Assembly (NCBI RefSeq): GCF_002224285.1
Contig: NZ_CP022436.1
Location: 3,224,001 to 3,288,000 of the forward strand
DNA length: 64,000 nucleotides
Origin: Arthrobacter sp. YN
GTDB taxonomy: Bacteria; Actinomycetota; Actinomycetes; Actinomycetales; Micrococcaceae
Direction of reading: 5' to 3'
The position numbers and the translations under genes are program-made. The notes beneath the pieces are model-generated. The model ran no database searches. It saw only the letters and a list, made by a program, of their open reading frames with translations, and had not been told where the DNA came from. Shown here in pieces: positions 34,150 through 42,583 of the stretch; position 1 is the first letter of the stretch; each line of letters opens with the position of its first letter.

Positions 34150-35160
34150 TCAGGCCCCGCCCACCATTTGCAGGAACTCGCCCTCGGACACAACCTCGAT
34201 CTGCTGGCCCTTGGCGTGCAGTTCCAGGACCCGCTTGGCTTTGCCAGTGAGTCGTCCGGCGCGAAGGTCGCCTGCTACAAAGCCATCGCCAACGATAAGC
34301 ACGGTGGTCCTTGCCGTCACCCGGCTTTCGGGGCGGGCTCCCATGTCCGCGGCCCGCGATTTGGCTTCCGGCCGCGTGATAGCGAGATCACCCGTGAAAA
34401 CCACCGTCTGCCCGAACAAAGGATGCCCCGGCTCCGCAGCGGGATTGGGCAAGGGGTTGGGCCCTTCCTCAGGCCAGGCCGACCATCCACTGGGGCCGCC
34501 AACGGCTCGTTCCAGGGCCCCCTCTGCAGCACTTCCCGTTTTGGCCGCGAGCGCAGAGAGGGTCGCTTTGGAAAGGCCCTGTGCGGGATCGAACGCCGGC
34601 TGCTGGGGGAGGTTGAGGCCCAGGGAAAGGTATAGTTCGGCGATGCTGTTGGCGTTGTTCCGCCGGGCGATGTCCACCAGGATACCGGCGCAGGCCCGGG
34701 CGTCTTCGGCGGCATCGTGATGGTTGACCAAGGGCACGCCGGCCTCTTCCGCGGCATACGGTAAGGAGTTTGACACCAACGAGTAGCAGCGCCGGGACAG
34801 CATCACCGTGCAGACATAGTCATAGGCAGGTCCGGCAAGGCCTGATACTTCAAGACCGGAACGAATGACGCCGAGGTCGAAGGCAGCGTTGTGCGCGGCA
34901 AGGACGTCGCCACCTATGAACGCGCCGATTTCCGGGAAGAGTTCACCGAACCGCGGGCGGCCGGCAACGTCCTCAGCGCGGATGCCGTGGATGCGGGTGT
35001 TGTGGAACTCGAAGTGATCGTGGTTCTCCGGCGGGCGCATCAGCCAGGACGCTTCCTCCACGACCACTCCGCCGCGGACTTTGCTGAGGCCTACCGAGCA
35101 CGGCGACCCCCTGAAGCCGTTGGCTGTTTCAAAGTCGATCGCCGTAAAGTCCAATGCCAC
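34150..35160 (-). CDS. DEDDh 3'-5' exonuclease with C-terminal BRCT domain
   Basis: 336 residues. Exonuclease motifs: Asp9 and Glu11 in AIDFETANG, HNAAFDLGVI, and HHDAAEDARACA with the catalytic histidine and aspartate, as in DNA polymerase III epsilon. After a variable linker the segment GQTVVFTGDLAITR...AADMGARPESRVTARTTVL is a BRCT domain. This combination is common in actinobacteria and probably acts in DNA repair rather than as replicative proofreader. GTG start, with a -10 six bases upstream. Confidence 0.9.
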   Translation of the reverse strand: MALDFTAIDFETANGFRGSPCSVGLSKVRGGVVVEEASWLMRPPENHDHFEFHNTRIHGIRAEDVAGRPRFGELFPEIGAFIGGDVLAAHNAAFDLGVIRSGLEVSGLAGPAYDYVCTVMLSRRCYSLVSNSLPYAAEEAGVPLVNHHDAAEDARACAGILVDIARRNNANSIAELYLSLGLNLPQQPAFDPAQGLSKATLSALAAKTGSAAEGALERAVGGPSGWSAWPEEGPNPLPNPAAEPGHPLFGQTVVFTGDLAITRPEAKSRAADMGARPESRVTARTTVLIVGDGFVAGDLRAGRLTGKAKRVLELHAKGQQIEVVSEGEFLQMVGGA

Positions 35161-35166
35161 TGGACA

Positions 35167-35172
35167 AGGTTA
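35167..35172 (-). promoter_or_regulatory. -10 hexamer TAACCT of the DEDDh exonuclease gene
   Basis: TAACCT, six bases, GTG 35160 on the minus strand. It abuts the terminator of the upstream ABC operon. Confidence 0.6.
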
Positions 35173-35180
35173 CAGCCGAA

Positions 35181-35217
35181 AAAGGCCGCCCCTTCCGATT
35201 TGCGCGGTGGGGCGGCC
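35181..35217 (-). terminator. terminator of the GntR-ABC operon
   Basis: GGCCGCCCC/GGGGCGGCC stem (35184-35192 with 35209-35217), followed on the minus strand by a run of T. Confidence 0.8.
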
Positions 35218-35256
35218 CTTCTTGCTTGCTTTGTGGTCAACGCGACATTTCGGTGA

Positions 35257-35943
35257 CTACGGAGTGGCCCTGCGCAGGGTTGTGTAGGACCCTGCAGCGA
35301 GGACGACGCACAGGAGCGCAGCCCAGCCGCTGATGGTGAGCGGCGTCTGCTGGGCGAACCAGTTCCCGATCACTCCCCACCACTGAAGCAAGGTGGACAA
35401 CGCGACGATGCCAATCAGGACCAGCCCGGTTCCAAGGGTTGAGATCAAGGTCCCGGTTGTCCCCCAGCGCTTGAAGATGGTGGCGAACCAGAATCCGATG
35501 ATGAACATGAACATCATCACTACGAAGAAGAACGCTGCGGTGGAGTACCACGGCCCGTCCGTTACCCACGGGATCTTGAAGAAGTATCCGTAGACACCCC
35601 ACCCGTTGGTGGCCGCTTCAATGACGCCGCCCAGAAGGTACAACCCTGTCATTCCGAGTGCAATGAGGGAAAAGAGTCCCAACGTTCCCAGGTAGAACGC
35701 CTTGCGGCTGATGCTCAGACCCTGGGAGAAGGGAAACACCAAGGTCATGCTTTGGATCCCCAACACCAGGAAGTACCACAGGGGGGCCTGGCTTCCCCCG
35801 CCGTATTTGCCTTCCTGGACCGGGATCAGGGCGAAGATGGCCAGCGACATCAGGAAGGAAGCCGCGAGGATGGTCAGTGGCCATCCGATGTACGTCCACT
35901 TATTGATCAGCTGCATCCGGGCAACTGCTACTGTCCTGCTCAT
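35257..35943 (-). CDS. membrane subunit of a GntR-regulated ABC transporter
   Basis: 228 residues, six predicted helices, no ATPase motif. It follows the ATPase gene with an ATGA overlap, so it is the membrane partner. The sequence is not closely recognisable but the length and helix count match the permeases of YtrABCDEF-like and bacitracin/antibiotic-responsive exporters. The segment ISRKAFYLGTLG resembles the loop before helix 3 in such permeases. Substrate unknown. Confidence 0.8.
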   Translation of the reverse strand: MSRTVAVARMQLINKWTYIGWPLTILAASFLMSLAIFALIPVQEGKYGGGSQAPLWYFLVLGIQSMTLVFPFSQGLSISRKAFYLGTLGLFSLIALGMTGLYLLGGVIEAATNGWGVYGYFFKIPWVTDGPWYSTAAFFFVVMMFMFIIGFWFATIFKRWGTTGTLISTLGTGLVLIGIVALSTLLQWWGVIGNWFAQQTPLTISGWAALLCVVLAAGSYTTLRRATP

Positions 35944-36872
35944 CGCTTTGCCTCCATCGTGTCATCGGCGAAGTTTCCACGACCTGTTCCCGGCGCTCCC
36001 GTTCCGGCCATGGTCTTGCGGACCACCAATTGCTGCAGGGAAACGGGAGACAGTTCGAGGCCCAACTCCTGCGCTTCGGTTCGCTCGCGGCCGCTGAGGG
36101 CCTCATCCACCGTCACAGAAGCCAGGGACCCCAGCGTCTCGCGGTGCAGAATCTTGCGGCCGGCCAGGAATGCGTCCACCTTGTCCGCTGATCCCGAAAC
36201 GGTGACGGCCGAACCACGGATCTCGTCGGCATCTGCATCCATGATGATCCGGCCCCGGTCGATGACCACCACATGCTCCAGCAGGTTGGCCACCTCGTCG
36301 ATCAGGTGGGAGGACAGGATGATGGTGCGCGGGTGCTCTGCGTAATCCTCCACCAGGCGGTCGTAGAACAACTGGCGGGCGACGGCGTCGAGCCCCAGGT
36401 AAGGCTCGTCGAAGAACGTCAGTTCCGCTCGCGAGGCCAGGCCAATGATGACCCCGACGGCGGACAACTGACCGCGCGAGAGCTTCTTGATCCGGCGCTT
36501 GACAGGGAGCTGGAAGTCCACGGCCAACCGGTCGGCGAAGTCCTGGTCCCAATTCTTGTAAAACAGGGCTGCGGATCGGAAAGCGTGCTGGGGCTGGAAG
36601 TCATCCGGATATTTCTGTGCCTCCCGGATGAAACAGAGCCGGGACAGGACGGCATCGTTCTCATAAGCGCTGGCCCCAAAGACCAGCGCTTCTCCTGAGG
36701 TCGCGAAAGCCTGGGCGGTCAGGATGGACATCAATGTGGTCTTGCCCGCGCCGTTGCGTCCGAGCAATCCGTAGATACGGTTTGCGGAGAGTTGCAGGTT
36801 GACGTTGTCCAGTGCGTTGAGGTCTTTGTAGTGCTTGATCAGGTTACGGGCCTCGACGATGGTGTCGTTCAC
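35940..36872 (-). CDS. ABC transporter ATP-binding protein
   Basis: 310 residues. Walker A GRNGAGKTT, signature KLSRGQLSAV, Walker B ELTFFDEPYLGLD and a switch histidine in SSHLIDE. The signature LSRGQ departs slightly from LSGGQ. The C-terminal 90 residues (after DADEIRG) are a regulatory extension like that of YtrB/BcrA-type ATPases. It overlaps the GntR gene and the permease gene by four bases each. Confidence 0.9.
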   Translation of the reverse strand: MNDTIVEARNLIKHYKDLNALDNVNLQLSANRIYGLLGRNGAGKTTLMSILTAQAFATSGEALVFGASAYENDAVLSRLCFIREAQKYPDDFQPQHAFRSAALFYKNWDQDFADRLAVDFQLPVKRRIKKLSRGQLSAVGVIIGLASRAELTFFDEPYLGLDAVARQLFYDRLVEDYAEHPRTIILSSHLIDEVANLLEHVVVIDRGRIIMDADADEIRGSAVTVSGSADKVDAFLAGRKILHRETLGSLASVTVDEALSGRERTEAQELGLELSPVSLQQLVVRKTMAGTGAPGTGRGNFADDTMEAKR

Positions 36873-37270
36873 AGGGCCGCGCTCCTTTCCTTGTCTGTCC
36901 CGGATTCCGGGTCAAGCCCGGAGCTGCGTTCAATCATGGTGTTCAGTTGCTCCGCCGAAATGCCCAACTTCCGGGCTTCCAGTGCCAGCGGCTTGACGTA
37001 CTGCTCCACAAACTCTTCGGTGCGGCGCGCGATCAACTGGGCGCGGGCTCCTGTTGCAACAAACATCCCTATCCCCCTGCGTTTATAAAGAACTCCTGAA
37101 TCCACCAGCACGTTGACACCCTTGGCAGCGGTTGCCGGGTTGATGCGATGGAAAGCTGCAAACTCATTGGTGGAGGGCACCTGCGATTCCTCGGCCATGG
37201 TGCCGTCCACGATTCCGTTCTCGATGAGTTCGGCGATCTGCAGGAAGATCGGCTTGGTGTCATCGATCAC
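36869..37270 (-). CDS. GntR family regulator, YtrA type
   Basis: 133 residues: one GntR winged helix (IFLQIAELIENGIVDG...PSTNEFAAFHRINPATA...GVLYKRRGIGMFV) and a short tail of two helices instead of a large effector domain, the YtrA subfamily. It heads the operon and the palindrome at 37289-37312 is its probable operator, so the operon is likely autorepressed. GTG 37270 is favoured because GGAGG lies five bases before it; the preceding GTG 37276 is within the ribosome binding site. Confidence 0.9.
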   Translation of the reverse strand: MIDDTKPIFLQIAELIENGIVDGTMAEESQVPSTNEFAAFHRINPATAAKGVNVLVDSGVLYKRRGIGMFVATGARAQLIARRTEEFVEQYVKPLALEARKLGISAEQLNTMIERSSGLDPESGTDKERSAAL

Positions 37271-37288
37271 GAGCACCTCCGCCTCACT

Positions 37289-37312
37289 GGTTCATTACTC
37301 ATGTAACTAACC
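37289..37312. promoter_or_regulatory. candidate YtrA-type operator GGTTnnTTAC-TCAT-GTAAnnAACC
   Basis: A 24-bp palindrome with eight of ten matched pairs per arm, 18 bases upstream of the GntR start codon, where a repressor would block the operon promoter. Confidence 0.6.
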
Positions 37313-37374
37313 ATACAAGCAGCGAAGCAAGAGTCAAGGGTTCTCCCCCGAAAATCACGACGGCGGCCGTCAAG

Positions 37375-37380
37375 TAGGCT
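37375..37380 (+). promoter_or_regulatory. -10 hexamer TAGGCT of the dedA-like gene
   Basis: TAGGCT, six bases, GTG 37387. This decides the start in favour of GTG 37387 over the internal ATG 37456. Confidence 0.6.
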
Positions 37381-37386
37381 TGATGG

Positions 37387-38163
37387 GTGATCTTTTCTGC
37401 GATAAACGACCTTGCCGTATCCACTTTCGGGGGCGCGGGACCGGTTCAGCCCTCCATGGCTTCGTTCCTCCCGGACTGGTTGAACCCCGACGTATTCCTC
37501 CGCGACTCACCGCTGGGACCGTGGGTGGTCCTGCTGGTCTGCGCCATTGTTTTTGCAGAAACAGGCCTCCTGGTGGGCTTCTTCCTGCCGGGTGATTCGA
37601 TGCTGTTCACGGCCGGGCTGCTGGTCTCCACCGGTGCCATCGAATTCAACCTGTGGGCCATGTGCGGCATGATCATCGTGGCTGCCATCATCGGCAACCA
37701 GACCGGCTATCTCATTGGATCGAAGGCCGGCCCGGCCATCTTCAACAAGCCGGATTCACGGCTTTTCAAAAAGGAAAATGTGGAGAGCGCCCATGCGTTC
37801 TTCGAAAAGCACGGTGGCAAGGCGTTGATCCTGGCTCGCTTCGTTCCCATCATCCGCACTTTCGTGCCGGTGATCGTGGGCGTTGCGCAGATGGATAAGC
37901 GTAAGTTCTTCCTGTTCAACGTCATCGGTGCAGTCCTCTGGGGCGGCGGCGTTACCCTGCTCGGCGCATGGCTTGGCCAGTTCGAGTGGGTTGGAAACAA
38001 CATCGACATCATCTTCATTGTCATCGTCCTGATCTCGGTCATCCCGATCTTCATTGAAATCGGGCGTGGATTCGTGGCCAAGCGCAAGGCGGCAGCAGCA
38101 GGCACCGACCCCGTGGAAGAGTTCATCGAGGAACATGAGGGCGGCAAGCACGGCGAGCACTGA
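37387..38163 (+). CDS. DedA family membrane protein
   Basis: 258 residues. The DedA signature is intact: FAETGLLVGFFLPGDSMLF, GNQTGYLIGSKAG, FFEKHGGKALILARFVPIIRT and GVAQMDKRKFF, with the acidic and arginine residues thought essential for polyprenyl- or phospholipid-carrier recycling. The C-terminal tail is charged. Single gene ending in a strong terminator. Confidence 0.93.
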   Translation: MIFSAINDLAVSTFGGAGPVQPSMASFLPDWLNPDVFLRDSPLGPWVVLLVCAIVFAETGLLVGFFLPGDSMLFTAGLLVSTGAIEFNLWAMCGMIIVAAIIGNQTGYLIGSKAGPAIFNKPDSRLFKKENVESAHAFFEKHGGKALILARFVPIIRTFVPVIVGVAQMDKRKFFLFNVIGAVLWGGGVTLLGAWLGQFEWVGNNIDIIFIVIVLISVIPIFIEIGRGFVAKRKAAAAGTDPVEEFIEEHEGGKHGEH

Positions 38164-38184
38164 GGCTCACCGCTCAAGTACGAC

Positions 38185-38215
38185 AAAAGGCACCCCGCAT
38201 GGCGGGGTGCCTTTT
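38185..38215. terminator. bidirectional terminator, 14-bp stem
   Basis: AAAAGGCACCCCGC and GCGGGGTGCCTTTT around a 3-base loop, between the convergent dedA and rdgB genes. Confidence 0.92.
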
Positions 38216-38229
38216 GCGTCAGGAAAACA

Positions 38230-38892
38230 CTAGTTCGAGCCGGACCCGGACAACGCCTCCACGATTGCGGGAAGCAAAGCACGGAATGCCTGTCCGCGGT
38301 GGCTGATGGCGTTCTTCTCCCCAGAGCTCAGCTCGGCACAGCTGCGGTCCATCCCGGCCGGCTGCAGTACGGGGTCGTAACCGAAGCCACCTTCGCCGCG
38401 GGGTTCACGCAGGAGCGTGCCCTCCAGCTGGCCATACTCCACGGTCTCCCGGGCGATGCCATCGGGTCCCGGCACAGCCAAAGCGGCAGCACAGACGAAG
38501 GCTGCTCCCCTGAACGAATCAGGAACATCGGAGAGCTGGGCCAGGAGCAGGTTCAGGTTGGCGGCATCGTCCCCGTGGGTTCCGGACCATCGAGCCGAGA
38601 AGATACCGGGAGCGCCGCCCAGGACATCAACAGCCAACCCGGAATCATCGGCAATGGCTGGCAGGCCTGTCGCCTCAGCCACGGCCCGGGCCTTGAGGAG
38701 TGAGTTCTCGGCAAACGTGACACCGGTTTCCGCAACATCCGGGGCACCTGCCGCAGCGGCGTCCACCACCTGGGTATCGACGTCGAGCCCTGGAACCTGG
38801 CCCCGCAGCAGTTCGCGGAGTTCCTTCAGCTTGCCCTTGTTGTGGGTAGCCAGGACAAGCCGGGGCTCCGCCGTAGGCACCGTGCCGCTCAC
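38230..38892 (-). CDS. rdgB: XTP/dITP diphosphatase
   Basis: 220 residues. Removes non-canonical purine nucleotides (ITP, dITP, XTP) from the pool. Motifs: [63 protein letters not shown] and a closing [20 protein letters not shown] start overlapping the rph stop by four bases; the rph-rdgB pair is conserved across bacteria. The segment after LRGQVPG is slightly longer than usual. Confidence 0.95.
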   Translation of the reverse strand: MSGTVPTAEPRLVLATHNKGKLKELRELLRGQVPGLDVDTQVVDAAAAGAPDVAETGVTFAENSLLKARAVAEATGLPAIADDSGLAVDVLGGAPGIFSARWSGTHGDDAANLNLLLAQLSDVPDSFRGAAFVCAAALAVPGPDGIARETVEYGQLEGTLLREPRGEGGFGYDPVLQPAGMDRSCAELSSGEKNAISHRGQAFRALLPAIVEALSGSGSN

Positions 38893-39647
38893 GGGGCCTC
38901 AGCCAGGGTTTCACGCTGGATGGCGGACAGTTGCGTAGTGCCCAGCAAAGCGAGGTCAAGCAGTGCGTTGAGCTCGTCGCGATCGAAGGGAGCACCTTCA
39001 GCCGTACCCTGGACTTCAACAAACTTCCCTGATCCTGTCACCACCACATTCATGTCCGTTTCCGCACGAACGTCTTCCACGTACGGAAGGTCAAGCATGG
39101 GTACGCCGTCGATGATGCCCACGGACACGGCTGCGATAGTGTCCACCAGCGGCTCGGCGTTGCGGGCGATGAGCTTGTTCTCGCGGGCGAAGCGGATGGC
39201 TTCTGCGAGGGCCACGTAGGCGCCGGTGATCGCAGCGGTGCGGGTGCCGCCGTCGGCCTGCAGGACGTCGCAGTCCAGGACGATCGTGTTCTCGCCGAGC
39301 GCCTTGGTATCAATGATGGAGCGCAGGGAACGGCCGATCAGGCGTGAAATCTCATGGGTGCGTCCGCCGATCTTGCCCTTGACGGACTCACGGTCCGAGC
39401 GGGTGTTCGTGGCACGGGGAAGCATGGCGTACTCTGCGGTGACCCAGCCGCGGCCTTCGCCCTTGAGCCAACGCGGCACGCCCTCGGTCAGCGAAGCTGT
39501 GCACAGGACCCGCGTGTTGCCGAACTCGATCAGTGCCGAACCTTCGGCCTGCTTGGACCAGCCGCGGGTGATGCTGATGGGACGCAGTTGGTCAGGTGTC
39601 CGGCCATCGGCGCGGATGACGGGTGTGGCTGTAGCTTCAGAAGTCAT
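38889..39647 (-). CDS. rph: ribonuclease PH
   Basis: 252 residues. Phosphorolytic 3' trimming of tRNA precursors. Motifs [18 protein letters not shown] [61 protein letters not shown] and [11 protein letters not shown] are all present, including the arginines that bind phosphate and RNA. A 20-residue N-terminal extension precedes RPISITRGW. First gene of the rph-rdgB operon. Confidence 0.96.
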   Translation of the reverse strand: MTSEATATPVIRADGRTPDQLRPISITRGWSKQAEGSALIEFGNTRVLCTASLTEGVPRWLKGEGRGWVTAEYAMLPRATNTRSDRESVKGKIGGRTHEISRLIGRSLRSIIDTKALGENTIVLDCDVLQADGGTRTAAITGAYVALAEAIRFARENKLIARNAEPLVDTIAAVSVGIIDGVPMLDLPYVEDVRAETDMNVVVTGSGKFVEVQGTAEGAPFDRDELNALLDLALLGTTQLSAIQRETLAEAP

Positions 39648-39653
39648 GGTTCA

Positions 39654-39659
39654 AGCTTA
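39654..39659 (-). promoter_or_regulatory. -10 hexamer TAAGCT of rph-rdgB
   Basis: TAAGCT, six bases, ATG 39647 on the minus strand. Confidence 0.6.
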
Positions 39660-39695
39660 GCCAAGCCCGGGGCGCCTCCCGACTCCGCTCACGTG

Positions 39696-40493
39696 CTAGA
39701 TCGTGTAGTGGACTCCAGCGACGGCGACGGCCACGTCACCGGCAAACACAGGTTTTGCTTCGGACAGCACTTTCGTTGGGGACGTCCACACGGGAATGTG
39801 AGTGAGAAGCAGTCTCTTGGCGGCCGCGTTGGTTGCTGCCTCGCCTGCGCGCTTACCGGTGAGGTGGACGTCCTTGATGTCGTCGTCCCGGCCTTCCTCG
39901 AACGCTGCTTCACACAGGAACAGATCCGAGCCTTTGGCCGCATCTTCAAGCCCCTGGCACGAGTCGGTGTCACCGGAGTACGTCAGGATTTTGGTCACGG
40001 GGACGCCGTCCTTGCCAGGTTCGGTGGCCGTCACGCGCAGCGCGTACGCCTCTTCCACCGGGTGGTTGACGGCATACGGTGTCACGGTGAAAGGACCCAC
40101 AGTGACGGGCCGTCGCTCGGCCCAGTGGGTGAAGTCGAATTCCTCGTGCATGCCGGGATCCAGGTCCAGGCCATACGCCGTGGCCATCCGGTCCGCCGTA
40201 GCAGAAGGCCCCCACACCGGCAACCGGTCCCGTCCCCATCCGCCGGGCTTCCACCGGACAGCCACGTGGAGTCCGCAGAGGTCCATGCAGTGGTCCGGGT
40301 GAAGGTGCGTGAGGAAGATCGCGTCGATGTCTTCGAGATCGGTATACCTCTGGATCGCTCCCAGTGCTCCACTGCCGAGGTCCATGACGATCTTCCACTC
40401 GCGTTCGCCGTCGTGCGCCGTCACCAAATAGCACGACGCCGGAGAGCCGGGACCGGGGAAGGAACCGGTGCAGCCCACGATGGTCAGCTTCAC
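39696..40493 (-). CDS. MBL-fold metallo-hydrolase (RNase Z-like)
   Basis: 265 residues. [12 protein letters not shown] is the HxHxDH zinc motif; [12 protein letters not shown] and the late LLLTHIPVW complete the site, and [21 protein letters not shown] opens the fold. It lacks the long exosite of RNase Z. Genes like this follow murI in many actinobacteria; a role in RNA or cyclic nucleotide hydrolysis is possible but not shown. GTG start overlapping the murI stop by four bases. Confidence 0.9.
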   Translation of the reverse strand: MKLTIVGCTGSFPGPGSPASCYLVTAHDGEREWKIVMDLGSGALGAIQRYTDLEDIDAIFLTHLHPDHCMDLCGLHVAVRWKPGGWGRDRLPVWGPSATADRMATAYGLDLDPGMHEEFDFTHWAERRPVTVGPFTVTPYAVNHPVEEAYALRVTATEPGKDGVPVTKILTYSGDTDSCQGLEDAAKGSDLFLCEAAFEEGRDDDIKDVHLTGKRAGEAATNAAAKRLLLTHIPVWTSPTKVLSEAKPVFAGDVAVAVAGVHYTI

Positions 40494-41560
40494 AGTCCAC
40501 GCCCCAGGGTTGTGCCTGCACTGCCGTTAAGGCCGCGGTCCGGCTGTACGAAATACGAGCGACGGGACAAACCGGTCCCAGACCGTGCGGCTTCCAGCAT
40601 CTCGGGCGTGATGCGGGCCAGGCTGCCTGTGGGGTACTGCGCCGCTACATGGTCCACATGCTTCACGGAGAGCACTTCCGGCCCCAGGAAACGTCGGGCC
40701 AGTGTCTCGAATTGGGCGGCATCCCCGGTAGCGATGAACTCATGGCTCGGCGTGGTGGACTCCGTCCGCTGGATGCCATGGGTGGCCAAGGCGCGATAAA
40801 CGTCCTTGGCGGTCTCCTCGGCGCTGGACACCAAGGTGACGTCCTCACCCATCACGAAGGAGATGACGCCGGTCAGCAGCGGGTAGTGTGTACATCCCAG
40901 AACCACGGTGTCCACGCCGGCGTGCTTGAGCGGTTCCAAGTATTCGTTGGCTGCGGCAAGCAGGTCAGGGCCGGTGGTGATTCCGGCCTCCACGAAGTTC
41001 ACGAACGCCGGGCATGCCACGGAAGTGATGGTGAGGTCCGGCGCTGCAGCAAAAGTGTCCTCGTAGGCACGCGATCCTACGGTGGCCGAGGTTCCGATGA
41101 CACCGATCCGGCCTGAACGCGTAGCCGAGACAGCCCGCCGCACTGCAGGCTGGATCACCTCGATGACCGGGATGCCATAGCGGGCCGTATAACGTTCCCT
41201 CGCGTCCCGGAGCACAGCCGCCGACGCCGAATTGCAGGCGATGGTCAGCAACTTCACACCAGAGTCCACCAATTCATCCATGACGCCCAAGGCGTTGGCA
41301 CGCACCTCGGCGATGGGCAGTGGACCATAGGGGCCATTGGCCGTGTCACCGACGTAGAGGATCGACTCATTGGGGAGCTGATCGATGATGGACCGCGCTA
41401 CGGTCAACCCACCCACTCCGGAGTCGAAAATGCCGATCGGGCGCGTCCCGACGAGTTCGCCCGTGCTGATGGAGGCGTCACTGCCCAGGGCGCCGTCTGG
41501 TGAACCCGATGCTGAAGTCATAATTATTCGAGAATAAGGCTTCCCTTGGTGTGCGGCCAT
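40490..41560 (-). CDS. murI: glutamate racemase
   Basis: 356 residues. Supplies D-glutamate for peptidoglycan. Catalytic cysteines are Cys109 (IACNSASA) and Cys223 (LGCTHYPLL), with Asp46 in [10 protein letters not shown] and GDTANGPYG nearby. The first 40 residues are extra relative to the family and poorly conserved; the ATG at 41560 has GGAGG nine bases upstream while the internal ATG 41521 has none. Followed by and coupled to the MBL gene. Confidence 0.93.
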   Translation of the reverse strand: MAAHQGKPYSRIIMTSASGSPDGALGSDASISTGELVGTRPIGIFDSGVGGLTVARSIIDQLPNESILYVGDTANGPYGPLPIAEVRANALGVMDELVDSGVKLLTIACNSASAAVLRDARERYTARYGIPVIEVIQPAVRRAVSATRSGRIGVIGTSATVGSRAYEDTFAAAPDLTITSVACPAFVNFVEAGITTGPDLLAAANEYLEPLKHAGVDTVVLGCTHYPLLTGVISFVMGEDVTLVSSAEETAKDVYRALATHGIQRTESTTPSHEFIATGDAAQFETLARRFLGPEVLSVKHVDHVAAQYPTGSLARITPEMLEAARSGTGLSRRSYFVQPDRGLNGSAGTTLGRGL

Positions 41561-41624
41561 TACCTGTGGCCTCCGCCTCGTGTCTGATGTGTCACAAGGC
41601 GGGAGAACGGCCCGGCCGTCCGGA

Positions 41625-42191
41625 TCAGGATTTCGCCTGCCTTGCGGCCATCATGGCCTGCACCAGGGACTCCTGCAGCCACGTCGTGAAGTTGTAGACC
41701 AAGGCCAGGTAGCTTTCTACGTCCTCGGCTTGGCTCCAGTCCTGCATGCTGTGGATGTGTTCCGCGTCCGCTTCATCCCGAATGTCCAGGCGTTCGGCCA
41801 GGACCAGGCGGACATCGTTCAGCGCCATGGACCATCGGGTGGCGTCTTCCGGGGTCAGGACCAGCTCGTCTTTATCCAGTCCCATGGCCGCAGCCCTGAG
41901 GGCGCCGATCTTGTTTTCCCGCACAGAGCGTTCGGTGAGCTGCCGGAACTCCAGCGAGCCGCCGTCGTCGTCCTTCATGACGTTGGGCAGAAGCCGCAGC
42001 AGGGCGCGGTCGCTGGGCTGCTTGACGTCCATGTCCAACCCGATAAGTGCTGCCAACGGGTCCTCGTTCTGGCGTACGTCCTGCTCCAGCATGGAAATGA
42101 CGTCGTCCAACAATCCGCGCAGGAGGTCGCGCTCGGCGGGTTCGAGGAATCCGGTGATGCCCTTGAGTCCGTACTTGAATGCCTTAGCCAC
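41625..42191 (-). CDS. DUF2017 protein
   Basis: 188 residues, mostly helical, soluble. [30 protein letters not shown] is the family opening (given here in part: [20 protein letters not shown]) and ends in a conserved [11 protein letters not shown] helix. DUF2017 genes directly follow clpS in actinobacteria, so a link to Clp proteolysis is likely though unproven. The GTG at 42191 overlaps the clpS stop by eight bases; the longer open frame into clpS is not believed. Confidence 0.87.
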   Translation of the reverse strand: MAKAFKYGLKGITGFLEPAERDLLRGLLDDVISMLEQDVRQNEDPLAALIGLDMDVKQPSDRALLRLLPNVMKDDDGGSLEFRQLTERSVRENKIGALRAAAMGLDKDELVLTPEDATRWSMALNDVRLVLAERLDIRDEADAEHIHSMQDWSQAEDVESYLALVYNFTTWLQESLVQAMMAARQAKS

Positions 42192-42546
42192 GCTGGCGGC
42201 CGCCCTTTCCGGGTGTTTCGTTGCCGCTCGCAGCCTTCTCCACAGTGGCCCACAGGCCAAAACCGTGCATGGCCACCGCGTGCTGCTCCACTTGTTCCTT
42301 GCTGCCGTGGGCCACGATGGACCGGCCCTTTTTGTGGACCTCCATCATGAGCTTGTGGGCTTTGGACTCGGAATAGCCGAAGTAACTCTGGAAAACAAAG
42401 CTCACGTAGCTCATCAGGTTCACGGGATCATTCCAGATCACAAGGTTCCACGGGATATCAGGGGCTGTCAGGACATCGGTGGCGGACTGCTCTGCAGCTT
42501 TGGTCCGCTCATCGATGTCCGTGCCATACGCAACGCTAGGGCTCAT
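42184..42546 (-). CDS. clpS: ATP-dependent Clp protease adaptor ClpS
   Basis: 120 residues. Delivers N-degron substrates to ClpAP/ClpCP. The core WNLVIWNDPVNLMSYVSFVF and KLMMEVHKKGRSIVAHGSKEQVE contains the conserved Asn/Asp pair and histidine of the substrate pocket and Clp contact. The N-terminal 28 residues form the flexible extension. Divergent from pncB with only 37 bases between start codons. Confidence 0.95.
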   Translation of the reverse strand: MSPSVAYGTDIDERTKAAEQSATDVLTAPDIPWNLVIWNDPVNLMSYVSFVFQSYFGYSESKAHKLMMEVHKKGRSIVAHGSKEQVEQHAVAMHGFGLWATVEKAASGNETPGKGGRQRG

Positions 42547-42552
42547 CTGTCC

Positions 42553-42558
42553 ATTCTA
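42553..42558 (-). promoter_or_regulatory. -10 hexamer TAGAAT of clpS
   Basis: TAGAAT, six bases, ATG 42546 on the minus strand; it falls where the -35 of the pncB promoter would be. Confidence 0.65.
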
Positions 42559-42571
42559 TGGCGGCTCGCAC

Positions 42572-42577
42572 TAGAGT
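42572..42577 (+). promoter_or_regulatory. -10 hexamer TAGAGT of pncB-pncA
   Basis: TAGAGT, six bases, GTG 42584; its position overlaps the expected -35 region of clpS. Confidence 0.65.
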
Positions 42578-42583
42578 GAATTC

